DNA of 30,247 bases from the NCBI GenBank assembly GCA_023433515.1, contig JAEZCN010000121.1:1-30247 (forward strand), in the 5' to 3' direction. The DNA comes from Pseudomonadota bacterium. Lineage in GTDB: Bacteria; Pseudomonadota; Gammaproteobacteria; Steroidobacterales; Steroidobacteraceae. Under the pieces are notes generated by a model, which saw nothing but the letters and a program-made list of their open reading frames with translations, had not been told where the DNA came from and did no database searches. The translations under genes and the position numbers were made by a program. This document shows positions 16,970 through 25,386 of this stretch, piece by piece (position 1 is the stretch's first letter; every line of letters begins with the position of its first letter).

Positions 16970-17090
16970 CGAAGGCGTCGAAATGCGCTTCACGGAACCG
17001 CGGAAAAGATGCGAAGTGCGTGGGTATCGGTGCGGTGGGGCTCGTCTAATCTCCCTCCGCGCCACGCAGGCGAGAAGAACAATATTCGGC

Positions 17091-17095
17091 GGAGA
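17091..17095 (+). promoter_or_regulatory. Ribosome binding site supporting the GTG start at 17101
   Basis: GGAGA is followed by a five-base spacer before GTG 17101. This is the best-placed ribosome site in the region, and it decides for the GTG start of the GAF/GGDEF/EAL gene. Confidence 0.6.
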
Positions 17096-17100
17096 AACTG

Positions 17101-18891
17101 GTGAAGTCGGCGGAAGTAACCTCGCTCGATGCGGGCGCGAATCCAGGGCGAAACACGGAAAGCGTATTGCGGGCGGTATGCCTGCGTCTCGGCTGCACGG
17201 CGGCCGCCGCGGTGTTCCCGCGCGACCAGAACCGCATCGTGTGGGGCCGTTCCGGCGCCGACATCGAGTTCGCGAACGCGCAGACGACGGTCGCCGGCGA
17301 CGAACTCGCGCGCCGGACCATCGAGACGCGCAAACCCGTCGCGACGAATCGCCTTCGGCACCAGCGCGGCGGCGACGTCGCCTGCAAGCTGGTCGCGGTG
17401 CCGTTGATCGCGCGCGGCGGTCCCGCCGGCGCGCTCATCATCTTCAATCGCCCGGACGAGCCGAGTTTCGACGAATTCGCCGTGCGCCGGCTCGCCCGTT
17501 TCGCGCGGCTGCTGGCCCGCAACGCGACGCAGGATCTCGACTCGCTCACGGGGCTGCTGTCGTGGGACGGATTCAAGAACCGCGTCGACACGTGGCAGCG
17601 CGCGAACGCGTCCGGCGCCATGGTTTCGATGCTGTATGGCGATATCGATCGCCTGCACGTCATAAACGATCTCGCGGGCTTCTCCGATGGCGACAAGGTG
17701 ATCCGCCGCTGCGGACTCGCGATCCGTCGCGCGTTGATCGGCTCCGAGAGTTTCGCGTGCCGCCTGTCGGGCGACCGCTTCACCGTGTTCATTCCGCACA
17801 TGAATCTCGCGCAGGCGCGCCAGCTCGCCGAGCGCATCTGCCGCGAAGTGAGCACGGCCCCGGCGAAGGGGGAGACGGATCACCCGATTTCGATATCGTG
17901 GGGCGTGGTTTCGACCCAGGTCTCCGACCTGCATCTCGACCACCGGATCGCGGAGGCGGAGATCGCCTGCAAGACCGCCAAGGATCGCGGCCGCGGCCGC
18001 GTCGAGGTCTACCAGGACACGGACCAGAGCATGATCCGCCGCCATGACGAGATCGGGCTCATCGGCGCCGTGCGCGAGGCGCTGCGCCTGCAGCGCATCG
18101 TCGTGTTCGCACAGCCGATCACGCCGCTGATCAACCACAACCTTCCGACCACCTACGAACTGCTGGTCCGCATCGTCGATGCGAAGGGAAACATCGTCGA
18201 GGCGGCCGACTTCATGTCCGCCGCGACGCGTTACCAGATCCTGCCCGAGATCGATCGCGCGGTGTGCGAACGCGCGTTCGAGCAGCTTTCGAGAAATCCA
18301 GCGCGTGGTCCGCTGCGCGTGTCGATCAACTTGTCCGGGCCGTCGCTCTCGGATCCCGAATTCCTCGAGTGGTTGCTGTCCGCGATGGCGAAGTACCGCA
18401 TCGACGGCACGAGCCTCGCCTTCGAGATCACCGAGGCCGCGGCGGCCGCGAACCTGCAGCAGGTGCAGGAGTTCATCCGCCGTCTCACCAGCCACGGCGT
18501 ACGCTTCGCGCTGGACGACTTCGGCACGGGTGTGAGCTCGCTGGCCTATCTCAAGAACCTCGATATCAACACGATCAAGCTCGACGGTTCGTACGTGCGC
18601 GACGTGCTGACCAATCCGCGCTCGCAGGCGCTGGTACGCGCGATCGTGCAGCTCGCGGAAGCCATGGGCATCACGACGGTCGCGGAGTACGTGGAGACGA
18701 ACGGCGTGCGCGACCGGCTCGCGTCGCTCGGCATCCAGTTCGGACAGGGATTCGCGCTCGGCCGCCCGGGCCCGTTCGACGACGTGTTAGCCGCGGTGGT
18801 CGAACAGGCGCCGCAGGGTCGCGACCGGCCGTTCAACGACACGTCGTTCACGACGGTCTCCGGCATTCCCATCATGTTCAAGCATGCGTGA
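17101..18891 (+). CDS. GAF-GGDEF(degenerate)-EAL protein
   Basis: A 596-residue soluble protein. The N-terminal 140 residues look like a GAF domain (SVLRAVCLRLGC to LIIFNRPDEPSF). A GGDEF domain covers about 145-310, but its signature reads S-G-D-R-F (223-227) in place of GGDEF, so diguanylate cyclase activity is probably lost and the domain may only bind GTP or regulate. The EAL domain (about 325-575) begins with E-L-L (E353). It keeps VSINLSG, FEITE, DDFGTG, IKLDG, the Glu of AEYVE and GQGF, so phosphodiesterase activity is likely. Its EAL half resembles that of the 4842-8522 protein more than that of its immediate upstream neighbour (shared ELx variant, NLSGxS and KxDG), which suggests paralogy. 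The GTG start has a good ribosome site. Confidence 0.92.
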   Translation: MKSAEVTSLDAGANPGRNTESVLRAVCLRLGCTAAAAVFPRDQNRIVWGRSGADIEFANAQTTVAGDELARRTIETRKPVATNRLRHQRGGDVACKLVAVPLIARGGPAGALIIFNRPDEPSFDEFAVRRLARFARLLARNATQDLDSLTGLLSWDGFKNRVDTWQRANASGAMVSMLYGDIDRLHVINDLAGFSDGDKVIRRCGLAIRRALIGSESFACRLSGDRFTVFIPHMNLAQARQLAERICREVSTAPAKGETDHPISISWGVVSTQVSDLHLDHRIAEAEIACKTAKDRGRGRVEVYQDTDQSMIRRHDEIGLIGAVREALRLQRIVVFAQPITPLINHNLPTTYELLVRIVDAKGNIVEAADFMSAATRYQILPEIDRAVCERAFEQLSRNPARGPLRVSINLSGPSLSDPEFLEWLLSAMAKYRIDGTSLAFEITEAAAAANLQQVQEFIRRLTSHGVRFALDDFGTGVSSLAYLKNLDINTIKLDGSYVRDVLTNPRSQALVRAIVQLAEAMGITTVAEYVETNGVRDRLASLGIQFGQGFALGRPGPFDDVLAAVVEQAPQGRDRPFNDTSFTTVSGIPIMFKHA

Positions 18892-18895
18892 GTGA

Positions 18896-18932
18896 GGTCG
18901 GGCTCGATTTGCCTGGCAAATCGGGCCTGACC
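18896..18932. repeat. REP-like long hairpin
   Basis: The arms GGTCGGGCTCGATTTG (18896-18911) and CAAATCGGGCCTGACC (18917-18932) pair over 16 bp, with 14 Watson-Crick and two G-T pairs around a 5-nt loop. The element begins 4 bp after the stop of the GAF/GGDEF/EAL gene and is followed by CCATTTAT rather than a T-tract. This fits a repetitive extragenic palindrome better than an intrinsic terminator, although it could still end or stabilise the transcript. Only one copy was found in this window. Confidence 0.6.
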
Positions 18933-18951
18933 CCATTTATCCTCGCGCGCG

Positions 18952-20262
18952 ATGCTCAAACTCTCGCGTTACCAGTGGACCGTCTTCATGGCGGCGTGGC
19001 TCGGCTGGGGCTTCGATGTTTTCGACGGGCTGTTGTTCAACTTCGTCGCGCCGAACGCCATTCCCACCTTGTTAGGCGTGCCGATCGGCGGTCCGGAAGC
19101 GCGCGCGGCGTTGCCGTACTGGATAGGCATCCTGAATGCGCTGTTGTTGCTCGGCTGGGCCGCGGGCGGCGTGTTGTTCGGTCCCATCTCGGACCGCTTC
19201 GGCCGCAAGCGCGTACTCATGATCACGATGCTGCTGTACGCGTTCGGCACGGCCGCCTGCGCGTTCGTGACCGAGATGTGGCAGCTCATCATCTGCCGGA
19301 TCATCGCGAGCCTCGGGATCGGCGGTGAGTGGGCCGCGGGTTCCTCGATGGTCGCCGAGGTCGTTCCCGAGGATCAGCGCGTCGAAGCGGGCGCCTTGCT
19401 CTACACTTCCGCGCCACTCGGACTGTTTCTCGCGATGTTCGTGAACGCCGAAGTCGCTGGTGACTGGTTCGCGCACGATCCGGCGATGTCGTGGCGCTAC
19501 GTGCTGCTCTTCGGCCTCATTCCGGCGGGCATCGCGTTCATCGTGCGCGCCTTCGTGCGCGAGCCCGAGCGCTGGGCCACGGCCACGGCCAACGCCGCCC
19601 CCGCGCGAGTTCGCGAGATCTTCGCGCCCGGGGTGCGCGCGCGCACCGCGAGCGCGCTCATCGTCACGCTGGTCGCGCTGATCACCTGGTGGACCTGCAA
19701 CGCCTTCCTGCAGGCCCTCGCGAACACGCTCGCGGGCGCGGAAGCCGCGAATCGCGGCCTCGATGCGGTCGCCACGGCCGCGCTCAAGCAGGAATGGATC
19801 AAACTCGGAACGGCCTGCTTCAACTGGGGCGGCCTGATCGGCACGTTGCTCACGATCCCGATCGCCAAACGTCTCGGCCGCCGCAAGCTGTTCGCGATCT
19901 ACTTCACCGGGAGCGCGATTGCCGTCATGGCGGCCTGCGGTCTCGACATCCCGTCCGAGACGCGGCTGTACCTGTGGTTCTTCATCGGGCTCACGGTGTT
20001 CGGCGTGTTCGGCAGCTTCCCTTTCTATCTACCCGAGCTCTTCCCGACCCGATTGCGCGCCACCGGCAGCGGCTTCTGCTACAACATCGGCCGCGTGATA
20101 ACGGCCGGCGGCGTGTTCGCCGTCGGTGCGATCGCGCAGAGCGCGCAGGGAGATCCGCACATCATCCTGCAGACGCTTTTCGCCATCGGGTTCGTGCCGA
20201 TCGTGGGTGTCGTGCTCCTGCACCGGATCATCGAGACGCGCGGACAGAAGATACCGGATTAG
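18952..20262 (+). CDS. MFS transporter, possible organic/aromatic acid:H+ symporter
   Basis: A 436-residue major facilitator with about 12 hydrophobic helices. The TM1 motif GFDVFDG (20-26) has two aspartates, as in acid:proton symporters. The cytoplasmic loop 2-3 motif is G-x-x-S-DRFGRKR (81-87), TM4/5 carries LGIGGEWAAGSSMVAE, and near the C-terminus there is PELFPTRLRATGSGF (371-385), typical of the aromatic-acid and related symporter groups. The second-half loop has AKRLGRRKLF. The substrate cannot be deduced and no catabolic genes are adjacent. The ATG lies 19 bp after the REP-like hairpin and has no clear ribosome site. The gene converges on the secreted propeller gene with only 4 bp between stops. 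Confidence 0.88.
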   Translation: MLKLSRYQWTVFMAAWLGWGFDVFDGLLFNFVAPNAIPTLLGVPIGGPEARAALPYWIGILNALLLLGWAAGGVLFGPISDRFGRKRVLMITMLLYAFGTAACAFVTEMWQLIICRIIASLGIGGEWAAGSSMVAEVVPEDQRVEAGALLYTSAPLGLFLAMFVNAEVAGDWFAHDPAMSWRYVLLFGLIPAGIAFIVRAFVREPERWATATANAAPARVREIFAPGVRARTASALIVTLVALITWWTCNAFLQALANTLAGAEAANRGLDAVATAALKQEWIKLGTACFNWGGLIGTLLTIPIAKRLGRRKLFAIYFTGSAIAVMAACGLDIPSETRLYLWFFIGLTVFGVFGSFPFYLPELFPTRLRATGSGFCYNIGRVITAGGVFAVGAIAQSAQGDPHIILQTLFAIGFVPIVGVVLLHRIIETRGQKIPD

Positions 20263-20266
20263 TTCG

Positions 20267-22483
20267 TCAGGGCTGGTACGTCAGGAAGTTGTCGTACTCG
20301 GCCGCTGCCTTGAACGTCACCGCGCCCGATTGTCCGGTGGCGTGCGACGTGTCCGTTGCCTGGACCACCAACGTGCCGTTCACGTATCCGCGCACCTGGG
20401 TGCCGATGGCTTCCAGCCGCAGGTCGTACCACGTACCCGGCGTCACGTTCACGGATGCGCTGCGCAGCACCGTGATGTTTCCATTCACCAGTTTGCGCAG
20501 CGACACCTCGTTGGAGCTGCGCAGCGACAGGTAATAGTAGTTGCCGTCATTGTGATAACGCGTGGCCAATCCGAACCAGCGCTGCTGTGTACCGCTCGGC
20601 GCGGCGAACGAGGTTGCGCGGACCCGCGCGCTGACGACCTGGTCGTCGGTCGGCACTCCGGTGACCGCACGGGCATCGCCTGACAAGGACGTTTGCAGCA
20701 GTGGGCCGCCGTCGCAACTCCAGTCGCCGTCATTCGTGGTCCATCCCGAGTCGATGCGGAACTGCGTACAGGCGTTGCCCTGGAATTCATAGATGGAGCT
20801 CTGGCCGATGTGCTCGACGAGCACGTTGTCGAAGTCGGCGCTCGTGCGATATCCGGCGAGGGCGACTCGGCCGGTAGTCAGGGCATCGTCCTCGCCAAAC
20901 AAGACCAGTCGACCGTCGAGGTACACGCGGAGATTTTCACCCAGCGCCTGCAAGTGCACGCGATAGTTGCGACCGGCGACGACTGATACCGCTCGCTGCG
21001 CGATCGTCGAGAACTCGCCATCCACCATGCGGCGGAGCTGGATGGAACCCGAACTACGCAATGTGACGTAGTAGTGGTTGGACGCATCGACGTAACGCAC
21101 CGCGAGGCCAGCCCAGCGATCGTTGCCGGAAAACGCGGTCGGCCGGATGTCCGCCTCGATGGACTGGTCGGTTCCCTCGCTGGTTTCGAGCACGGAGCGC
21201 GCATCTCCCGCGAGACTCGCTTGCCGATACACGCGATTGCCGCCGGCGTTCACCACCGAGAACCGGCTTCCGGCCGAGGGCGTCCAGCCATTCGCGTTGC
21301 CCGATTCGAACGTGTGTTGCCGGATGGGGTCCGGCTCGAAACTCGTCGGCAGGTCGAACGCATACACCGCGGTATTGCTGGAGAGGAAGTCGAAATATCC
21401 TCCGGCAAGCACCCGCCGGCCGCTGGCGGCGAAAGTCTCACCCAGCGAGCCGTTGTCGCGGGGCATGAGGATCGCGGCGTGTTCGTAGCGCCCCGTGCCG
21501 TTCTTGCGCCAGGTGTGGATCACGAGCCCGCGGTCGGCGTCATCCATCCGCTGGTGGATCGCGTCGCTCGTCTTGCCGAACTGGATCGCCCGACTGGAAT
21601 CCAGGTACAGCGCGCCGACCGCCCTGAGCCTGTCGAGCACGGTCCGCGAACCGTCGGTGCCGTAAACCTCCGTGCCGTTCCGGTCGCCGGTGGCCACGAA
21701 GATCTCGTCTCCGCGAACGGCGACCTGTCCGTCTTTGCCCGGCAGCGTGAACGAGGGCTGCCACCCGGCCGTGGTCCTGCGGTAGACGCGAACGGGAGGA
21801 GTCGGATCCAGGTAGTCGCTGGGTGCGCTCGACAGGGCGAGGACGTTTCCATCCAGGTCCAGGCCTGCCGGCAGCTCGCGCGCGCAGGCGACGTCGCCGC
21901 TCGAAAGTCGCTGCGGCGCCGGCCAGCTTCCGCCGGACGTGCGCGTGGCGACGAGCACTCCCCAGTCGAACCCGAACGGTCCGCCGTCCGCGAAACACGA
22001 GCCGTCGCCGACGACGGCGGCAAGGGTCGTGCCCGACCACTGCAGCAGATTGCCGCTCACCCAGTTCGCGGTATTGCGCGGCGCCGTGAACGGATGAGAA
22101 ATCTCCGTCCATGTGCTCCCGCTGCGGCGGAAGATGCGCAGCGACGTGAACGAAATCGCCGCATACCCGTTCGCCATCACGACGCGATTGGCCACGTAAG
22201 GGTTGGATCCGTCCACGCGATCACGGAGCAGCTCGCGCACGAAGCCCCAGCCGGAGCTCGTGCGCCGATAGAGCAGGGCGACCTGGTCGTGGACCTCCGA
22301 CGACTCGGAGGGATACGAGACCGCGGTGATGATGGCCCAGTCGCCATCGATGGCGACTTCGGTACCGAAGTACCGATACGCGGGATCTGGTGCGAGCAGT
22401 TGCTGGGATTCGTGGATCAGGACCGGGCGGGCGAACGCGGTGGACGCGGCCACCAGGGCCGTGAGTACGCACAGGATCTTCAT
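20267..22483 (-). CDS. Secreted beta-propeller-like protein with two C-terminal jelly-roll domains
   Basis: A 738-residue exported protein with a Sec signal (MKILCVLTALVAASTAFA). Residues about 20-385 contain repeated short beta blocks (VAIDGDWAII, VALLYRRTSSGW, RVFRRSGSTW-like units), as in FG-GAP-type propellers. Two related domains follow, about 390-565 and 575-738. Both contain a Y-Y-x-[VS]-L-R-S-S block, then [QS]-L-R-[RK]-[ML]-V-[DN]-G, then a YxDG/YVNG loop and a terminal DNxL strand, as in LamG or concanavalin-like lectin folds, and so look like an internal duplication. No catalytic residues are recognised, and a binding or adhesion role is possible. A run of Gs upstream of the ATG gives a weak ribosome site. 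Confidence 0.83.
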   Translation of the reverse strand: MKILCVLTALVAASTAFARPVLIHESQQLLAPDPAYRYFGTEVAIDGDWAIITAVSYPSESSEVHDQVALLYRRTSSGWGFVRELLRDRVDGSNPYVANRVVMANGYAAISFTSLRIFRRSGSTWTEISHPFTAPRNTANWVSGNLLQWSGTTLAAVVGDGSCFADGGPFGFDWGVLVATRTSGGSWPAPQRLSSGDVACARELPAGLDLDGNVLALSSAPSDYLDPTPPVRVYRRTTAGWQPSFTLPGKDGQVAVRGDEIFVATGDRNGTEVYGTDGSRTVLDRLRAVGALYLDSSRAIQFGKTSDAIHQRMDDADRGLVIHTWRKNGTGRYEHAAILMPRDNGSLGETFAASGRRVLAGGYFDFLSSNTAVYAFDLPTSFEPDPIRQHTFESGNANGWTPSAGSRFSVVNAGGNRVYRQASLAGDARSVLETSEGTDQSIEADIRPTAFSGNDRWAGLAVRYVDASNHYYVTLRSSGSIQLRRMVDGEFSTIAQRAVSVVAGRNYRVHLQALGENLRVYLDGRLVLFGEDDALTTGRVALAGYRTSADFDNVLVEHIGQSSIYEFQGNACTQFRIDSGWTTNDGDWSCDGGPLLQTSLSGDARAVTGVPTDDQVVSARVRATSFAAPSGTQQRWFGLATRYHNDGNYYYLSLRSSNEVSLRKLVNGNITVLRSASVNVTPGTWYDLRLEAIGTQVRGYVNGTLVVQATDTSHATGQSGAVTFKAAAEYDNFLTYQP

Positions 22484-22506
22484 GACTGCCCCCCATCGAG
22501 GCGTCG

Positions 22507-22590
22507 GATGACGCCGTCGTTGTAGTTAGTCACGGCAGTGCAATTAGCGGGCCAGGCGCTCGACCGGCAAACTACCCGCACGGCGTCATC
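22507..22590. other. Inverted repeat spanning the promoter region of the secreted propeller gene
   Basis: GATGACGCCGT (22507-22517) and ACGGCGTCATC (22580-22590) are exact inverted copies of 11 bp, 62 bp apart. They flank the likely promoter of the minus-strand gene that starts at 22483. On that strand TTGCCG, 18 bp, TAATTG gives a weak promoter between the arms. The arms could be paired operator sites, or a long stem in a transcript reading through from the receptor gene. No known binding consensus was recognised. Confidence 0.35.
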
Positions 22591-22656
22591 TTAGGAGCGC
22601 AACCGTTTCAGTGGGTGCGGAAGAATTTTCCGTGGCGGCAAGATGCGGAGCGGCCC

Positions 22657-25311
22657 TTACAGCTGCGCGGCCAGTTCGAGGCTGTACGTGCGCCGAGAGT
22701 AAGGGTGAAACGCCCAGTAGCGTTCGTTGCCGAGATTGTCGATGCCGAGCGCGCCGCTGAAGTGCGCGCCGAATTCGCAGCGTATCCGCGCATCGACTAC
22801 CAGGTATCGGCTCGTGCCCGTGTAGCTCGTGCCGTGAGGGTCCGAGTTGTCGAGCGTGTTGTACTGCAGGCCGCTGTAGCGCGCGCCGAGCGTGGCGCTG
22901 ATCCGGTCGTTCGGCCGCCAGGTGGCAAGCGCATTGCCTCGCCACTCCGGCACACGCGGCTGCCGCGCGCCTTCGCTCGCGGGGAAATTGCCGTTCTCGA
23001 GGATGCGTGAATGCGCCCAGGTGATGCTTCCGGCGAGCTCGAGCGTCGCCAGCGGCTGCGCGCGGGCCACGAGCTCGACGCCGCGCGTGCGGATGCGATC
23101 GACGTTCTGGATGGTCGTCACGGTCGAGCCACCCGCGACGTTCACCTGCGAATACAGCGCATCACGCGTGTCTTCGAAAAACCATGTGGTGCGCAGATCG
23201 CCGTGGTCGAACATCACGATCGCGGAAAATTCGCCGGTCCAGGACGTCTCGGGCTCGAGATCCGGATCGTTGTTCACGATCGTGTTCGCGAAGATCGAAC
23301 CCTGATAGAGCTCGGCGACGGTGGGCATTCGCACCGCGCGCCCGAGCGATGCCTTGAGCGTGAGATCGGGCGTCATCCCCCACGCCAGAGCGAGTTTAGG
23401 AGAGACGTGGGTCTCGGTGCGCCCCGGAAAGGGCAGCGGCTCCGTTCGGCCCGCGATCGACCCCTCGTCCGCGTGCCAGTGTTCGATGCGCGCGCCGAGG
23501 GTCGCCTGCCAGTCGCGCGCGAATTCCCAGGTGTCCTGCGCGTAGGCACTGAGAAGCTGCGTGTCCCCGCGAAAGGCAGAGAAGCGGTCAGCCACCGGGC
23601 CGCTCATCCAGTTGGCGGTGTCGCTGACCTCGGTGCGCAGGACGTAATGATCGTGCTGCACCCCGAGCTCGAACGTATGCGACGAGGCGCCGCCCGATTG
23701 GCGCACCGCGCGAATCGCGAGCGTCGTCCACCCGGTGCCGGATTGATCCGCAATGCGGCCCGCGCCACCGGTCGCGGCGATGGGCAGCGCGACGAGTGGC
23801 GAACGGGATTCGTCCGAGCGGTACTCGTAGCGGCTCGCGGTCGCTTCGAGATTCCATGCGCCGAGGTGGCTGCGCCGCATCGACAGACCCTGCATGACGT
23901 GGGTGAGATCGCCCTTCGAAGGAACGATCTCGGTCGGTCCGATCGTGAAAACGCGGCCTTCCATGTTGACGCTACCCGAGTAGACGGGCGCTCCGACCGC
24001 GTCGCGCAGCCAGGTGTTCGACTCACGAGTCGCTTCATTACGCCAGACGCCGAGCGTGTAACTCGCGCGCCAGTGCTCGCCGAAGTCCCGCGCGAGCTTG
24101 AGCTTGCCGTGATCCTGGATCGTGCCGATGGTGTTGGTGTCTCCTAACAACCACCAGTCGCGATTGCGCGGATCGCGCCCCGCGATCGCGCCGGTCACGG
24201 GGATGCCGCCGGTTCCCTCGGAGCCCGCGGAGAGAAGTTTGTTGGCGAACGAGATCGGATGACTCTCGCTGTCGAGCCGGTTGAAGTTCACCCACCATGC
24301 GGTCGAGCCGCGCCGATCGCCGTAAGACGCATTGGCCTGCCAGCCGCCGTAGCTGCCGTGGGCGCCGTGGACGTCGAAGTCCTCGGTGAAGGTAGTGAGG
24401 CCGGCGCGCACTTCGAGCAACTCCGGCATGCGCGTGACGTAGTCGACCACCGCGCCCACCGAGTTTCCCGCGTATGCCGCGGAAAACGGCCCATACAACA
24501 CGTCCACGCGCTCGATTTCCTCGGGCGTGACCATGCCCCAGCGCGGCGTGAACGTCGCGCCGTTGCCGAGCAGGTTGGACAGCAGTATCCCGTCGGCGAA
24601 CACCAGCGAGCGCGCGCTGTTGCCGGTGCCCGATGCGCGGCTCGCGAGCACCGCGTGATCGTAGTCGCCGATGTAACGCTTGCGCACCGTGAGACTGGGC
24701 AGGTACTTGAGCGCGTCCTCGGCGTCCGTCGCGTTGATGACGCGTTCCACGGCCTCGCCCGAAATGCCTTCGATGGTCGTCGGGATCTGCGTGGGCAAGG
24801 AGCTCGGCCGCCGCGCGACCACGGTGACCACGCCGAGCGACTGGGTCATCGAGCTCTCCGCCGCGGGCGGTGAGGCATCGCGCGCCTCGATCGCGAGCTC
24901 GACCGTGATCTTTCCCGCCGCGCGGAATTCGAGCGTGAGCGGAACGGACTTGCCGAGCTCGAGCGGTGCCTCGAGGCCCACCAGCATGAGGTGAATGCCG
25001 CCCGGCTGGATCTTCACGGTGGCGCCCGGCGGAATGTCGATCTCAGACAGCGGGCGCATGCGTGCCATGCCGTCGGCGACCCGCGTTTCGTGGAACTCGA
25101 CTTTCGTCGCGGCCGGCGTGCTGGCCGCGATCAGCGCGTCCGCCGCCTTCGACCGATTGGTGATGGATAGATAGGCGACTCCCATCGACATGCCCGGCAT
25201 GGTCGGACGCGACCATGGATGGCCGATGGCGAGATCGCCCTGCGTGTAATCATGCGCGCCCGCGGCCTGCACGAGCAGGCATGCGGCAAGCGCCAGCAAT
25301 GTTCTGGACAC
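22657..25311 (-). CDS. PCuAC copper-chaperone domain fused to a TonB-dependent receptor
   Basis: An 884-residue exported protein in one unbroken frame. The signal peptide is about 1-19. Residues 20-145 form a PCuAC domain with the exact copper motif H-x10-M-x21-H-x-M (H74, M85, H107, M109) and further Met-rich MPGMSM at 38-43. After a short linker, LGVVTVVA (159-166) resembles a TonB box. A plug domain (about 170-290, ISGEAVERVINATDAEDAL, then EIERVDVLYGPFSAAYAGNSVGAVV) and a beta barrel (to 884) follow. The receptor half lacks its own signal peptide, so this is a real fusion, not two genes. The chaperone would sit in the periplasm, N-terminal to the TonB box. The GTG start has AGGAG 7 bp upstream. 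It follows a DUF2946-like gene. A role in copper uptake or copper delivery to oxidases is inferred. The final residues end in Leu rather than the usual aromatic. Confidence 0.93.
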   Translation of the reverse strand: MSRTLLALAACLLVQAAGAHDYTQGDLAIGHPWSRPTMPGMSMGVAYLSITNRSKAADALIAASTPAATKVEFHETRVADGMARMRPLSEIDIPPGATVKIQPGGIHLMLVGLEAPLELGKSVPLTLEFRAAGKITVELAIEARDASPPAAESSMTQSLGVVTVVARRPSSLPTQIPTTIEGISGEAVERVINATDAEDALKYLPSLTVRKRYIGDYDHAVLASRASGTGNSARSLVFADGILLSNLLGNGATFTPRWGMVTPEEIERVDVLYGPFSAAYAGNSVGAVVDYVTRMPELLEVRAGLTTFTEDFDVHGAHGSYGGWQANASYGDRRGSTAWWVNFNRLDSESHPISFANKLLSAGSEGTGGIPVTGAIAGRDPRNRDWWLLGDTNTIGTIQDHGKLKLARDFGEHWRASYTLGVWRNEATRESNTWLRDAVGAPVYSGSVNMEGRVFTIGPTEIVPSKGDLTHVMQGLSMRRSHLGAWNLEATASRYEYRSDESRSPLVALPIAATGGAGRIADQSGTGWTTLAIRAVRQSGGASSHTFELGVQHDHYVLRTEVSDTANWMSGPVADRFSAFRGDTQLLSAYAQDTWEFARDWQATLGARIEHWHADEGSIAGRTEPLPFPGRTETHVSPKLALAWGMTPDLTLKASLGRAVRMPTVAELYQGSIFANTIVNNDPDLEPETSWTGEFSAIVMFDHGDLRTTWFFEDTRDALYSQVNVAGGSTVTTIQNVDRIRTRGVELVARAQPLATLELAGSITWAHSRILENGNFPASEGARQPRVPEWRGNALATWRPNDRISATLGARYSGLQYNTLDNSDPHGTSYTGTSRYLVVDARIRCEFGAHFSGALGIDNLGNERYWAFHPYSRRTYSLELAAQL

Positions 25312-25318
25312 TTTGGAA

Positions 25319-25323
25319 CTCCT
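25319..25323 (-). promoter_or_regulatory. Ribosome binding site supporting the GTG start of the PCuAC-receptor fusion
   Basis: AGGAG on the minus strand lies 7 bp before GTG 25311. It places the start directly at the signal peptide and supports the PCuAC domain as the true N-terminus. Confidence 0.65.
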
Positions 25324-25386
25324 GACGAACGCACGCGGCTTTACACGTGCGGATGCGCGGGAACGAGCCCGGCGCGTTATCGGATG

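Noticed and set aside
24830..24880. A separate receptor gene starting at the internal methionine MTQSLGVVTVV of the fusion
   Set aside because: No signal peptide follows that methionine, so an outer membrane receptor could not be exported from there, and the frame is continuous with the PCuAC part.
25330..25351. A hairpin CGCACG/CGTGCG between the DUF2946-like and receptor genes
   Set aside because: It has only six pairs with a 10-nt loop and no T-tract; such stems are common by chance at this GC content.
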